Shown here in pieces: positions 32,127 through 40,926 of a stretch of 64,000 nt of DNA (its first letter is position 1; each line of letters starts with the position of its first letter). Position numbers and translations under genes: made by a program. The DNA is from Shewanella aquimarina (lineage in GTDB: Bacteria; Pseudomonadota; Gammaproteobacteria; Enterobacterales; Shewanellaceae). The stretch lies in the NCBI RefSeq assembly GCF_023349185.1, contig NZ_JAKIKY010000005.1, positions 1-64,000 of the forward strand, written 5' to 3'. The notes under the pieces are model-generated. The model had not been told where the DNA came from, searched no databases, and saw only the letters and a list, made by a program, of their open reading frames with translations.

Positions 32127-33191
32127 ATGGCAGAACTAAAAAATGATCGTTATTTACGTGCCTTACTAAAACAGCCTGTTGATGTGACTCCTGTGTGGAT
32201 GATGCGTCAGGCGGGTCGTTACCTTCCTGAATACAAAGCAACCCGTGCACAAGCCGGTGACTTCATGTCTCTGTGCCGCAATGCCGAGTTGGCGTGTGAG
32301 GTGACGTTGCAACCGCTTCGTCGTTACGATCTCGATGCTGCGATCTTATTCTCTGATATTTTGACCGTGCCAGATGCCATGGGCCTGGGTCTCTATTTCG
32401 AAACCGGTGAGGGTCCTCGTTTCGAGCGTCCAACCGATACCCTTGATGCCATCAAGAAGCTGGCCGTACCGGATCCAGAAGATGAGCTCGGTTATGTGAT
32501 GAATGCGGTTAGCACCATTCGCCGCGAGCTGAAAGGCGAAGTGCCGCTGATCGGTTTCTCTGGTTCACCTTGGACACTGGCGACCTACATGGTCGAGGGC
32601 GGTTCGAGCAAGACCTTCGAAAAGATCAAGAAGATGGCCTACGCCGAACCTACGGCGCTGCACATGCTGCTAGACAAGCTGGCCGATTCGGTAACCCTGT
32701 ACCTGAACGCTCAGGTGGCAAACGGTGCTCAGTCGCTGATGATTTTCGATTCATGGGGTGGTGCGCTGTCTCATACCGCTTATCGTGAGTTCTCGCTGCG
32801 TTACATGCAGAAGATCGTCGATGGTTTGACGCGTCATGCCGACGGTCGTCAGGTGCCTGTCACCCTGTTCACTAAGGGCGGCGGACTATGGCTAGAGGCG
32901 ATGGCCGAGACTGGCTGTGATGCATTGGGTCTGGACTGGACCGTGGATATTGCCGATGCGCGTCGCCGCGTGGGTCACAAGGTTGCCCTGCAGGGTAACA
33001 TGGATCCTTCTATGCTTTACGCCTCACCAGAGCGCATTCACGAAGAGGTGCGTCAGATCCTGGCCGGTTACGGCGAAGGTTCTGGTCACGTATTCAACCT
33101 GGGCCATGGTATTCACCAGCATGTGGATCCAGAGCATGCGGGCGCCTTCATCAAGTCAGTACACGAACTGTCGGCGCAATACCACAAGTAA
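32127..33191 (+). CDS. hemE: HemE, uroporphyrinogen decarboxylase
   Basis: HemE removes four carboxyl groups from uroporphyrinogen III to give coproporphyrinogen III in heme synthesis. The 354 residues show the N-terminal signature [15 protein letters not shown] with the conserved arginine and the LFSDIL segment with the catalytic aspartate, then the TIM-barrel to GHGI near the C-terminus. It is monocistronic, with a terminator 21 bp after the stop. Confidence 0.98.
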   Translation: MAELKNDRYLRALLKQPVDVTPVWMMRQAGRYLPEYKATRAQAGDFMSLCRNAELACEVTLQPLRRYDLDAAILFSDILTVPDAMGLGLYFETGEGPRFERPTDTLDAIKKLAVPDPEDELGYVMNAVSTIRRELKGEVPLIGFSGSPWTLATYMVEGGSSKTFEKIKKMAYAEPTALHMLLDKLADSVTLYLNAQVANGAQSLMIFDSWGGALSHTAYREFSLRYMQKIVDGLTRHADGRQVPVTLFTKGGGLWLEAMAETGCDALGLDWTVDIADARRRVGHKVALQGNMDPSMLYASPERIHEEVRQILAGYGEGSGHVFNLGHGIHQHVDPEHAGAFIKSVHELSAQYHK

Positions 33192-33212
33192 GTGGCAATA
33201 ACATGTTAAAGC

Positions 33213-33247
33213 TAGCCAGTCGGGGCAACTCGACTGGCTATTTTTTT
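33213..33247 (+). terminator. terminator after hemE
   Basis: A 10-bp stem TAGCCAGTCG/CGACTGGCTA with an 8-nt loop and seven T residues. It may also end the minus-strand kinase operon. Confidence 0.95.
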
Positions 33248-33274
33248 GTCTCAATGCTTAAGCACTTGCTCGTC

Positions 33275-34744
33275 TTATTGATAGTGACTCAACGCGATCA
33301 TGAACCGGCTACCCCGGTCGACTGTGCTTTGCACCTCGATACGACAACCCAGTCTGGCCAGTAATTGTCTGACGATCGCTAGGCCGACACCTAGCTGTGG
33401 CAGCGCGTCGCCTTGGCAATAGTAGAGCTCGGGCTGGGTTTGGCTGGGGGGCTGCTCCAGGGTGGCGATGGCTTGCGCCTGCATGCCGCTGCCCGTGTCT
33501 TGTATGACGAGATAAGATCCCGAAGGCAGGGTCTGAGCATAGACGTTTATCTCGCCGCCGGCTGGCGTGTGGCGCAGGGCGTTGTCCAGCAGGTTGTTGA
33601 GCACTCGCCCCATCAGCTGGGGATCTGTGTAAAGGAGCAGCCCCTCGTCCCGACAGATGTTCAGGCTAATTCCGGCCTGTTTGGCCTTGGGGGCGAAGGT
33701 CTGGTTGACCTCATCGAGGAGCGCCTGCAGCGGCGTTTTACGCAGGTTCGCCTTTATCTGACCATTCTCCAGCGCCGCCAACTCCAGCATCTGCGCCAGC
33801 AGCTGTTGCAGCCTCTGCCCAGAAGCACTGGCATATTCGAGCAGGCTGTCGTCGCGCTCATCGACCGGGCTGATTAGCCAGGTGTCTAGATAGCCTAGCA
33901 GCGTGGTGAGCGGTGTCTTGAGATCGTGTGACAGGTGCAGCAGAAACTCCTGTTTAGCCGCCTGTTGCTGGGTCACCTGGCGCTGCTTCTGGGCAACCTC
34001 CTGCAGCAGGCGGTTGATCTGGGCGTTAAGTTGGGCCATCTCCTGGCTGCGGCTCGGCGCCAGGGGAAGGGCGAGAGGCTGGCTGATCGGTTTCTGCTCT
34101 AGTTCCCCAAGTGCCTGGGTGAGACGCTTGAGCGGCCGCGTCAGGTAGCGCAGCAGCAGTGAAAACAGGATCAGGGTAAACAGCGCCCAGCCGCCCAAGG
34201 CGACGCCCCAGCGCTGGGGCAGGTCTTTTGCCTGGATAAGCGATTGCCAGTTGTCGAAGGCTTCGCCGCCGATGATCACATACAGGTAGCCACTGAGGGC
34301 CCCGTCTGGGCTATGAAGTGGGCTGACCGAGAAGATCTTCTGCTGGCCATCACTCCTGGGATCTGTGCCCTGGATAGGTAAGGACTCACCCTGCAGAAAG
34401 GCCTGCACCTTGGTGATATCGACGCCGTGGGTCTTGATCTGCTCCTCCTTGGCATCGAAGGCGATCACCTTGCCCTGGGGGTCTAAGGTGTAGATCTCGA
34501 AGCTGGGGCCCAGCAGCATGAGATCGTGAAGGGCCTCCTTGAGGGCGGCGTTGGAGGTGATCCCCTGGGACAGCAGGGGATTGATCTCGGCCATGTGGGT
34601 CGCCAGCTCTCGATGCAGGGATTGCTGCACCAGACGTTGGCTGTGTTGCTGGTTCAGGCTAAACCACTGCCAGAAACCGATAAACAGCAGCAGGACACAG
34701 GTGCTGGCAAGCAGCAGGATGCGGCCAAACAGGCTATTGACCAT
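33275..34744 (-). CDS. two-component sensor histidine kinase
   Basis: This is an inner-membrane sensor kinase, probably partner of the adjacent response regulator. In 489 residues it has a membrane helix (5-29), a periplasmic sensor domain (30-180), a second helix (181-200), HAMP (about 201-250), a HisKA domain with phospho-acceptor H273 in SHDLKTP, and an ATPase domain with N box NLLDNALRHTP and G1 DTGSGM. It starts 2 bp after the regulator's stop and is the last gene of the spondin/two-component operon. I do not recognise the ligand from the sensor domain. Confidence 0.93.
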   Translation of the reverse strand: MVNSLFGRILLLASTCVLLLFIGFWQWFSLNQQHSQRLVQQSLHRELATHMAEINPLLSQGITSNAALKEALHDLMLLGPSFEIYTLDPQGKVIAFDAKEEQIKTHGVDITKVQAFLQGESLPIQGTDPRSDGQQKIFSVSPLHSPDGALSGYLYVIIGGEAFDNWQSLIQAKDLPQRWGVALGGWALFTLILFSLLLRYLTRPLKRLTQALGELEQKPISQPLALPLAPSRSQEMAQLNAQINRLLQEVAQKQRQVTQQQAAKQEFLLHLSHDLKTPLTTLLGYLDTWLISPVDERDDSLLEYASASGQRLQQLLAQMLELAALENGQIKANLRKTPLQALLDEVNQTFAPKAKQAGISLNICRDEGLLLYTDPQLMGRVLNNLLDNALRHTPAGGEINVYAQTLPSGSYLVIQDTGSGMQAQAIATLEQPPSQTQPELYYCQGDALPQLGVGLAIVRQLLARLGCRIEVQSTVDRGSRFMIALSHYQ

Positions 34745-34746
34745 GT

Positions 34747-35475
34747 CTAGTGCGCCGCCGGTGGCGCAAATTTATAGCCCACACCCCACACCGTCTGTAC
34801 CAGCTCGTTGCTGTTGGGGCAGCAGGCCAGCTTGGCCCTGAGGCGATTGATGTGACTGTTGACCGTGTGTTCATAGCCCGCATAGGAGTAGCCCCACACG
34901 GCTTCCAGCAGTTGCATGCGGCTGAATACTTGGCGCGGATGTTGGGCCAGGTAGTAGAGCAAGTCGAACTCTCTGGCGGTGAGGGTCAGCGGTTGGTTGG
35001 CGGCGGTGACCTCCCTCGTCTTGCTGTCGATCACTAACTCGTCGAACGTCAGGGCGTACTGGTCGGCGGCCTGCTGGTCGGCGCGTCTGAGGAGCGCCTT
35101 TACCCTGGCCCTGAGTTCCAGCACGCTGAAGGGTTTCACCATGTAGTCGTCGGCGCCGGATTCAAGGCCGAGGACGATATCTGACTCGCTATCCCGGGCG
35201 GTGATCATCATGCAGGGCAGGCGCTTGCCCTCCTGGCGCAGCTGTTGGCATAGGGTCAGGCCGTCGCCGTCACTCAGCATGCGATCCAGCAGCAAGAGAT
35301 CGAAGCTTTTGCTCTGCAGCACCTGTCTTGCCTGAGTCAGGCTGCTTACCTGTGTCACCTCATGTTGCAGGGATTCCAGGTTGAGGCGGATCAGACGGGC
35401 GAGATCGGGCTCATCCTCGACCAGTAAGATGCGCCGGCGTTCACACACACTCCTGTCGCTGTTTATCACAGACAT
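34747..35475 (-). CDS. OmpR/PhoB-family response regulator
   Basis: This DNA-binding response regulator has a receiver domain with acidic pair E20/D21, phospho-acceptor D64 and K114, and a C-terminal winged helix (about 140-235, with REFDLLYYLAQHPRQVFSR). At 242 residues it is standard for the OmpR/PhoB family. It is encoded between the spondin lipoprotein and its kinase. Its ribosome site GAGGGA lies 7 bp upstream but is inside a 10-bp stem, suggesting translational control. The target genes are unknown; the two spondin genes of the same operon are obvious candidates. Confidence 0.93.
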   Translation of the reverse strand: MSVINSDRSVCERRRILLVEDEPDLARLIRLNLESLQHEVTQVSSLTQARQVLQSKSFDLLLLDRMLSDGDGLTLCQQLRQEGKRLPCMMITARDSESDIVLGLESGADDYMVKPFSVLELRARVKALLRRADQQAADQYALTFDELVIDSKTREVTAANQPLTLTAREFDLLYYLAQHPRQVFSRMQLLEAVWGYSYAGYEHTVNSHINRLRAKLACCPNSNELVQTVWGVGYKFAPPAAH

Positions 35476-35478
35476 AGC

Positions 35479-35529
35479 AAATTCCCTCAGGTTGGCCTAC
35501 ATCCAGTAGACCCAGTCCGGAGGGAATTT
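35479..35529 (-). promoter_or_regulatory. hairpin sequestering the response-regulator ribosome site
   Basis: Perfect 10-bp arms, AAATTCCCTC (35479-35488) and GAGGGAATTT (35520-35529), enclose 31 nt containing a smaller imperfect stem. In the minus-strand mRNA the 3' arm carries the GAGGGA ribosome site of the downstream gene, so folding would block translation initiation. There is no T run, so it does not look like a terminator. Confidence 0.65.
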
Positions 35530-35572
35530 ATTTCGTCGATGCTAAATAATGCTGGTCGGTTAACCTGGCTTA

Positions 35573-36301
35573 TTAGCGGGTGCGCTGAATCGTCACTCTC
35601 AGTACCGGATTGTCAAACCTGTGACTGGCATGTAGCACCGAATCGTTCAGGTCATCGTCCTGGCTGATCACCCCAGGATGCAGATGCACACGATCTACAT
35701 CGTCACGGCCGGCATTAAAGCCTTCGCCGCCATCGGCCGGCCCGGGTATTGATCCCTTGATCTCGCTATTGGCCTCGGTGCCGGCATCATAGGCGGGCGT
35801 GTAGAAACTCTGGGTCTGTGCCACCGCCATCTGACTCAGATCTATGGCATCCAGGCCGCTGAAGGCGTCGTTGGTGTTGACCAGCATGGTAAGCAAGGAA
35901 AGCGATGAGACAGCCGTCTCGACCTGGGTCAGGGTCAGGCTCTCACTCGCGCCGGGAGGGAGTATGCCGGCGCCGCTAACGACCATATCGATGCCGTCCA
36001 TCTCAGCGCTATAACCTGACTGATCGCCGCCTTCGGCGAGTTGCTCAAGTGCCAAGCTAGCGGGCTCACCACTTTGCCAGGCGTGATAGCCGTTTGAGGT
36101 GGCCAGCAGTGCCAGGGGAGACATAGGCTGGTTGGCGGTGAGGTTTGTCACCGTCAGGGTAAAGCTACGCTCTACGGGCGGTGCCGGCGGCTCTGGCATA
36201 TTGTTGTCATGGTCATTGTCTGAGCAGGCACTGAGCAGCAGTCCCACACTCAATGCCACTATCGACAGCGGTAGGCTGCTCTTGAACTCTTGCAGTTTCA
36301 T
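35573..36301 (-). CDS. spondin-domain lipoprotein
   Basis: A secreted lipoprotein with one Spondin_N domain. The signal peptide ends in the lipobox LLSAC (Cys 26), followed by an acidic/proline spacer (about 27-43) and the domain (about 45-235). The domain motifs match its neighbour: TNDAFSGLD, YDAGTEAN and HLHPGV, the first two rich in possible calcium ligands. A perfect AGGAGG ribosome site overlaps the stop of the preceding spondin gene, 9 bp away, so the two are co-translated. In animals spondin domains bind matrix; the bacterial role is unknown. The following genes are a two-component system. Confidence 0.85.
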   Translation of the reverse strand: MKLQEFKSSLPLSIVALSVGLLLSACSDNDHDNNMPEPPAPPVERSFTLTVTNLTANQPMSPLALLATSNGYHAWQSGEPASLALEQLAEGGDQSGYSAEMDGIDMVVSGAGILPPGASESLTLTQVETAVSSLSLLTMLVNTNDAFSGLDAIDLSQMAVAQTQSFYTPAYDAGTEANSEIKGSIPGPADGGEGFNAGRDDVDRVHLHPGVISQDDDLNDSVLHASHRFDNPVLRVTIQRTR

Positions 36302-36310
36302 CTTGGCCTC

Positions 36311-37012
36311 CTATTTCACTGTGATGCTGACGTGGGCGACCGGGTTGAGCCAGCGGTGGACCCGGCTGTCGAGATCGCTCATGCCGCCTGCCGGATCTGT
36401 ATCGCCTAAGACGCCGGGATGGATATGAACCTTGTCGTTGGCGCTGGTGTCGGCCACACCGCTACCATTGCTGCCGCCATCGCCACCCGGCGCCGCAGGG
36501 ATCCCTGGAGTGCCTGGCATGCCGCCGCCATTGATGATCTCATCGTTTGCCTCTGTGCCGGCGTCATAGGCGTTGAGAGTCAGGCTATAGGTGCCGGGAG
36601 TGGTTGGAATTTCCCAGCCATCTAAGCCGACGAAGGCGTCGTTGGTGGGGAGTATCATGGCAACCAGCGACAGATGGGTCATGGCCTGGCTGTCTAAGGT
36701 GATGCTTTCGACCTTTTGTCCAGGCGCCATCAGGCCGGCCGCCGGATTAGACAGGGTGACACCATTGGCTGCATCGACCATGGCGGCGAGATCGGCGATG
36801 TCGCCTCCTTCCGCCATCTTCTGTAGCGCACTCGTGGCAGGCTCGCCCGCCTGGAACAGGTGCATCTGCGCATCGTGGGCGGCAATTAGGACCGGAGTGA
36901 AGTGGTTGCCATGGGTGAGGTTGCTGATGCTGATGGTGAGTTCGGCGGCGCCGACAGGTGTGGCGACTAAGCCAGCTAATAGTAGGCCGGCGGTGACTTT
37001 GCGTAGGGTCAT
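36311..37012 (-). CDS. spondin-domain secreted protein
   Basis: A 233-residue exported protein with a Spondin_N domain, paralogous to the downstream lipoprotein. The start at 37012 has AGGAG 7 bp upstream; two earlier in-frame ATGs lack one. A Sec signal peptide ends at PVGAAE without a lipobox cysteine, so the mature protein should be periplasmic or released. Shared motifs are TNDAFVGLDG, YDAGTEAND and HIHPGV. A Gly/Pro-rich insert (about 165-185) separates the conserved blocks. It is the first gene of the four-gene operon. Confidence 0.85.
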   Translation of the reverse strand: MTLRKVTAGLLLAGLVATPVGAAELTISISNLTHGNHFTPVLIAAHDAQMHLFQAGEPATSALQKMAEGGDIADLAAMVDAANGVTLSNPAAGLMAPGQKVESITLDSQAMTHLSLVAMILPTNDAFVGLDGWEIPTTPGTYSLTLNAYDAGTEANDEIINGGGMPGTPGIPAAPGGDGGSNGSGVADTSANDKVHIHPGVLGDTDPAGGMSDLDSRVHRWLNPVAHVSITVK

Positions 37013-37332
37013 GAGGTTTCTCCTGATGGACATTAAGACTTGTATCTCAAGCATGGCCTCAGGAGATCACTTAAGTATCGCCAAATTATCACAAAAGTTT
37101 CACAACTGCTCTCGGGCGGTGAACTGGCTCTCAATTTACGCTTTGATTTACGTCTCAATCGTCAATTCCTGCGCTAAGTCAATGCGGCGGCCGTTCGCCG
37201 CAGGCAGGCTATTGGCTAGTTTTGCAACGGGCAGTCGCCAGGCGGTTTAAACCCTAGGACAAATAGGGTATTTTCCTCGCCGATTCGAACATAGCCCTAT
37301 AAGCGACCCCGATAGGATGGCTCAGAAACAAG
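37013..37332. other. 320-bp divergent promoter region
   Basis: This gap separates the spondin operon (minus) from the GGDEF/EAL gene (plus). I see a 7-bp hairpin TGCGGCG/CGCCGCA (37183-37202) and a CCCTA/TAGGG dyad near 37252, but no promoter I can place with confidence and no gene. Confidence 0.5.
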
Positions 37333-39906
37333 ATGCGCATTAGCAAGAAAATTGTGGTTTTTGTGGCCGGCTTCTGCCTGCCCGCCATCATGGCCATCTC
37401 CTATGGGTTAAATGCCTGGTATGAGCTTCGCCTGAGCGAACTGCACCAGGACGTGAGTCAGCGTGCGCAGCAGAATATCGCCCACCATCTCGAGGAAGAT
37501 CTCGCGCAGTTTGAGATGTTGGCCCAGCTCTACGGCGTCCCTATGGCACTCTTGCCCGCCGAGCAGCGCCAGAGCCTGTCGGCGACCTGGCAAGCCATGT
37601 CCTTATCTGCCCATGTCAGCCTCTACACAGTGCAAGAGACGGGTATCACGCCCTTTGGTGATCTCAGCCCGGAAACCCAGGCATTGGACCTCGCCTCACT
37701 GCGCCGCGAGCTCCTGATGCTCGATGGCGTTCGTACCGGTTTTCTGCTTCAGGGGAAGCAAGGCTTTCTGGCCTGCGTGCTCCCGCTATCCGATAGTCGA
37801 CGCCTGTTGATGGTCCGTCGGGTTGATAATCAACTGTTCGAATATTATGAGGCCGACTCCTCGATGGCGGGGCTGAGACTGGCGAGCGTTGCGCCGACGC
37901 TGCTGGGGCAGCCCTCGCCGCAGCGTGTGACCCTGGAGGTGCCAAGCCTGCTTGGTCAGCACTCCTTGCTGCTGGATATCGAGCTTAAACTGCCTGTCAG
38001 TCAGTTAGATAGTGCTCCGGCAACTCTGGTGTACCTTATCGGCGGCATCAGCCTGCTGCTTCTTTTGATGGGCTACCTCTGGCTGCGTCATGGGGTGGTC
38101 GATCCCCTCAAGCTGCTATTGCGTCAGCTCTCGCGGGTAGATCCGACGGCGAAGACCTATCAACCGATCCGGGCTAAAGGCACCTCGGAATTTATGGTGA
38201 TCTCCGAACAGGTCAACAGTTTGCTGGCGCGTATCTTCCAGCAGAAGGAGCGCTCCAAGATCACCCTGGAGGCGATTGCCGAGGCGGTGATCTTGACCGA
38301 TAGCTGGGCCAAGGTGATCTACCTCAATCCCCAGGCGGAGCGTCTGCTCAAGGTGAAGGCCGAGTCTGCGGTGGGGATGAACCTGGATAAGGTGTTTCGC
38401 AGCGAACCCGAGCTAAATCAGTCGCTGTTTGCCTTCATGGCGAGTGGCACGGCGACGCCCCTGCTGAGCAAGGTCAAGTTTACCAGTCATACCCCCAGGC
38501 TGATGGAGCGTAGCATCAGTAACCTCAAGGGGCCGAATAACAAGATCATCGGCACTGTGATCGTGCTGCGGGATATCACCCAGGAGGAGCTGCTCAAGCA
38601 TCAGCTCAGACGCAGGGCCAACTATGATAATGTCACCGGACTGCTCAACCGCTGCGCCTTCGAGGAGCGCCTACAGGCGTTTGCCGAGGATGCCCAGACT
38701 CTGGCGATCTGCTATTTCGACCTGGAGCAGTTTAAGCTTATCAACGACTCCTGCGGCCACAACGCCGGCGATGCCATGTTGAAGATGGTATCCAAGGCGA
38801 TTCAGGCCAGCCTGAGTGGACAGGGTCTGTTGGCCCGATTGGGGGGCGACGAATTTGGTCTGGCGCTGAAAGATCTGGGGGTGGTGGCACTGGCACAGCA
38901 GGTGAAACAGATCATCGACGCCGTCGGCAAACAGGTGATGGAGCATCACGGCTGCCATTATCATGTGGGGATCAGTGCCGGAGTGGCACTGGCCAGGGCG
39001 CCCTATATCAATCCGCTTGAGCTACTCAAAGATGCCGATATCGCCTGTATCGCCGCCAAGCGCAAGGGCAGCAATCAGGTGCATTTCTATGATGACAAGG
39101 ACAAGGAGCTCACCTATCAGCGTAATGCCCCCAAATGGGCGGTGCGTATCGCCCAGGCGATCGAACACAACGAGCTACTGCTCTACTATCAGCCCATCAA
39201 GGCCCTCGGGCCTCAGGGTAAGAAGCGTATGGAGGTGTTGCTGCGTATCCAGGAGCCCTGTGGGCGTATCCTAGCCCCGGCACAGTTTATTGCCGCGGCC
39301 GAGCGCTTCAAGCTGATGACAGATGTCGATAAAGAGGTGATACGTAAGACCTTCCTCTGGCTATCCTTGCACGAGGAGCTGTGGGGAGATCACTGTCTGT
39401 CGATCAACCTCTCGGCCAACAGCCTGGGGGCCGAGGGCATGGTGGACTATATCATCGCCCAACTGGAGCGTTTCGCCATCCCCAGCCAGTGTATCTGTTT
39501 CGAGATCACCGAGACCAGTGCGATTCAGAATCGTAACCGGGCGATGGAGATGCTCAATCAGCTGAAGAAACAGGGCTTCTCCTTCGCCCTGGACGATTTC
39601 GGTACCGGCTTTGCGTCATACGGCTATCTGCGGGAGCTGCCGGTGAACTATGTGAAGATCGACGGCTGCTTCATCAAGTCGCTTGCCAGCAATGCCAAGG
39701 ACTATGCCATCGTCAAATCGATACACGATGTCTGCCGCGTGATGGGCATAGAGACGGTGGCCGAGTTTGTGGAGAATCAGGAGATCATCGACAGGCTAGA
39801 GTCGATCGGCATCAACTATGCCCAAGGCTATGCCATCGGTCGCCCCAAGAGCCTAGATCAATACCTCACAGCACCGCTGGACAATGTGCATCGGCTGATG
39901 GCCTAG
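37333..39906 (+). CDS. membrane GGDEF/EAL c-di-GMP protein with EVL variant
   Basis: An 857-residue inner-membrane protein with two membrane helices (about 6-28 and 234-254) framing a periplasmic sensor, then a HAMP-like linker, PAS (about 310-415), GGDEF (motif at 504-508, intact) and EAL domains. The EAL signature reads EVL (634-636), while the other phosphodiesterase motifs (FEITET, DDFGTGF, KIDG, AEFVEN) are present. The cyclase inhibitory RxxD site is absent. It is divergent from the spondin operon and followed by an SDR gene 102 bp on. Net activity cannot be predicted from sequence. Confidence 0.92.
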   Translation: MRISKKIVVFVAGFCLPAIMAISYGLNAWYELRLSELHQDVSQRAQQNIAHHLEEDLAQFEMLAQLYGVPMALLPAEQRQSLSATWQAMSLSAHVSLYTVQETGITPFGDLSPETQALDLASLRRELLMLDGVRTGFLLQGKQGFLACVLPLSDSRRLLMVRRVDNQLFEYYEADSSMAGLRLASVAPTLLGQPSPQRVTLEVPSLLGQHSLLLDIELKLPVSQLDSAPATLVYLIGGISLLLLLMGYLWLRHGVVDPLKLLLRQLSRVDPTAKTYQPIRAKGTSEFMVISEQVNSLLARIFQQKERSKITLEAIAEAVILTDSWAKVIYLNPQAERLLKVKAESAVGMNLDKVFRSEPELNQSLFAFMASGTATPLLSKVKFTSHTPRLMERSISNLKGPNNKIIGTVIVLRDITQEELLKHQLRRRANYDNVTGLLNRCAFEERLQAFAEDAQTLAICYFDLEQFKLINDSCGHNAGDAMLKMVSKAIQASLSGQGLLARLGGDEFGLALKDLGVVALAQQVKQIIDAVGKQVMEHHGCHYHVGISAGVALARAPYINPLELLKDADIACIAAKRKGSNQVHFYDDKDKELTYQRNAPKWAVRIAQAIEHNELLLYYQPIKALGPQGKKRMEVLLRIQEPCGRILAPAQFIAAAERFKLMTDVDKEVIRKTFLWLSLHEELWGDHCLSINLSANSLGAEGMVDYIIAQLERFAIPSQCICFEITETSAIQNRNRAMEMLNQLKKQGFSFALDDFGTGFASYGYLRELPVNYVKIDGCFIKSLASNAKDYAIVKSIHDVCRVMGIETVAEFVENQEIIDRLESIGINYAQGYAIGRPKSLDQYLTAPLDNVHRLMA

Positions 39907-40008
39907 TCCTTTAGCCACCGAGCCTAGCCACCTGGCCTTAAGGCTTGTGCTTTCGGGCTAAGTGTGTGAATTTGGAGCCTATCCATTTATTCATACCTTA
40001 GGTCTTAG

Positions 40009-40815
40009 ATGCAAACTTTAGCCAACAAGGTCGTTATCATCACGGGGGCCTCAGAGGGAATTGGCAGAGCCTTGGCCAAGGCGATGGCGCCCCTGGGATG
40101 TCGCCTGGTGCTCACCGCCCGCAGTCAGGGGCGACTGCACTCCCTGCAGCAGGAGCTCTCGTCCATCGCCAGCGTGCCGCCCCTGGTCGTTCCCGCCGAT
40201 GTGACAGATGCCTTTGCCTGTCGCACCCTCATCGATACCTGTGTGGCTCATTTCGGCCGCTTGGATATCCTGGTCAACAATGCCGGCATGACCATGTGGT
40301 CGCGTTTCGAAGACCTCGAAGATCTCGCCATCTTAGAGCGGGTGATGCGAGTCAACTACCTGGCCCCCGCGATGCTGACCCATTATGCCTTGCCACATCT
40401 CAAGGCCAGTCGTGGCCAAATCGTGGTGGTGGCCTCGGTGGCGGGATTAACCGGCGTGCCGACTCGCAGTGGTTACAGCGCCTCTAAACATGCGGTGATG
40501 GGCTTCTTCGACTCGCTGCGTATCGAGCTGGCCGAGCATGATGTGGCCGTGACCCATATCTGCCCCGATTTCGTGGTGTCTGAGATCCATAAACGGGCGC
40601 TGGACGGTAAGGGGAAGCCGCTGGGCAAGAGCCCTATGCAGGAGGCTAAGATCATCACCGCCGAGCAGTGTGCCCAGATGATGTTGCCTGCGATTGCCGG
40701 GCGCAAGCGGCTGCTAATCACCTCGCTGCGGGGACGATTAGGTCGTTGGTTTAAGATAGTCGCACCTGGGCTTATCGATAAGATCGCCCGCAAGGCGATC
40801 GCCTCAGGACATTGA
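40009..40815 (+). CDS. short-chain dehydrogenase/reductase (SDR)
   Basis: A classical SDR oxidoreductase of 268 residues. It has the NAD(P)-binding TGASEGIG motif near the N-terminus, the NNAG motif, the catalytic serine in VASVAGL, and Y-x3-K in YSASKHA. An Arg/Ser-containing second strand (TARSQ) suggests NADP(H). The C-terminal extension after about 225 is typical of DHRS7-like members. The substrate is unknown. It ends at a terminator shared with the convergent repeat lipoprotein gene. Confidence 0.92.
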   Translation: MQTLANKVVIITGASEGIGRALAKAMAPLGCRLVLTARSQGRLHSLQQELSSIASVPPLVVPADVTDAFACRTLIDTCVAHFGRLDILVNNAGMTMWSRFEDLEDLAILERVMRVNYLAPAMLTHYALPHLKASRGQIVVVASVAGLTGVPTRSGYSASKHAVMGFFDSLRIELAEHDVAVTHICPDFVVSEIHKRALDGKGKPLGKSPMQEAKIITAEQCAQMMLPAIAGRKRLLITSLRGRLGRWFKIVAPGLIDKIARKAIASGH

Positions 40816-40874
40816 TTAGATTCGCTAAGGACTGTCTTAGCTCCTAATATCTCAGGTAAAAGCAGAAGAGCAAT

Positions 40875-40905
40875 AAAAAAAGCCCAGTCTAAACTGGGCT
40901 TTTTT
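40875..40905. terminator. bidirectional terminator between SDR and repeat lipoprotein genes
   Basis: The stem AGCCCAGT/ACTGGGCT with a CTAA loop is flanked by A and T runs on both sides. It can end both convergent transcripts. Confidence 0.93.
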
Positions 40906-40926
40906 GTGTAAGGAGTAAAGTCGAGC

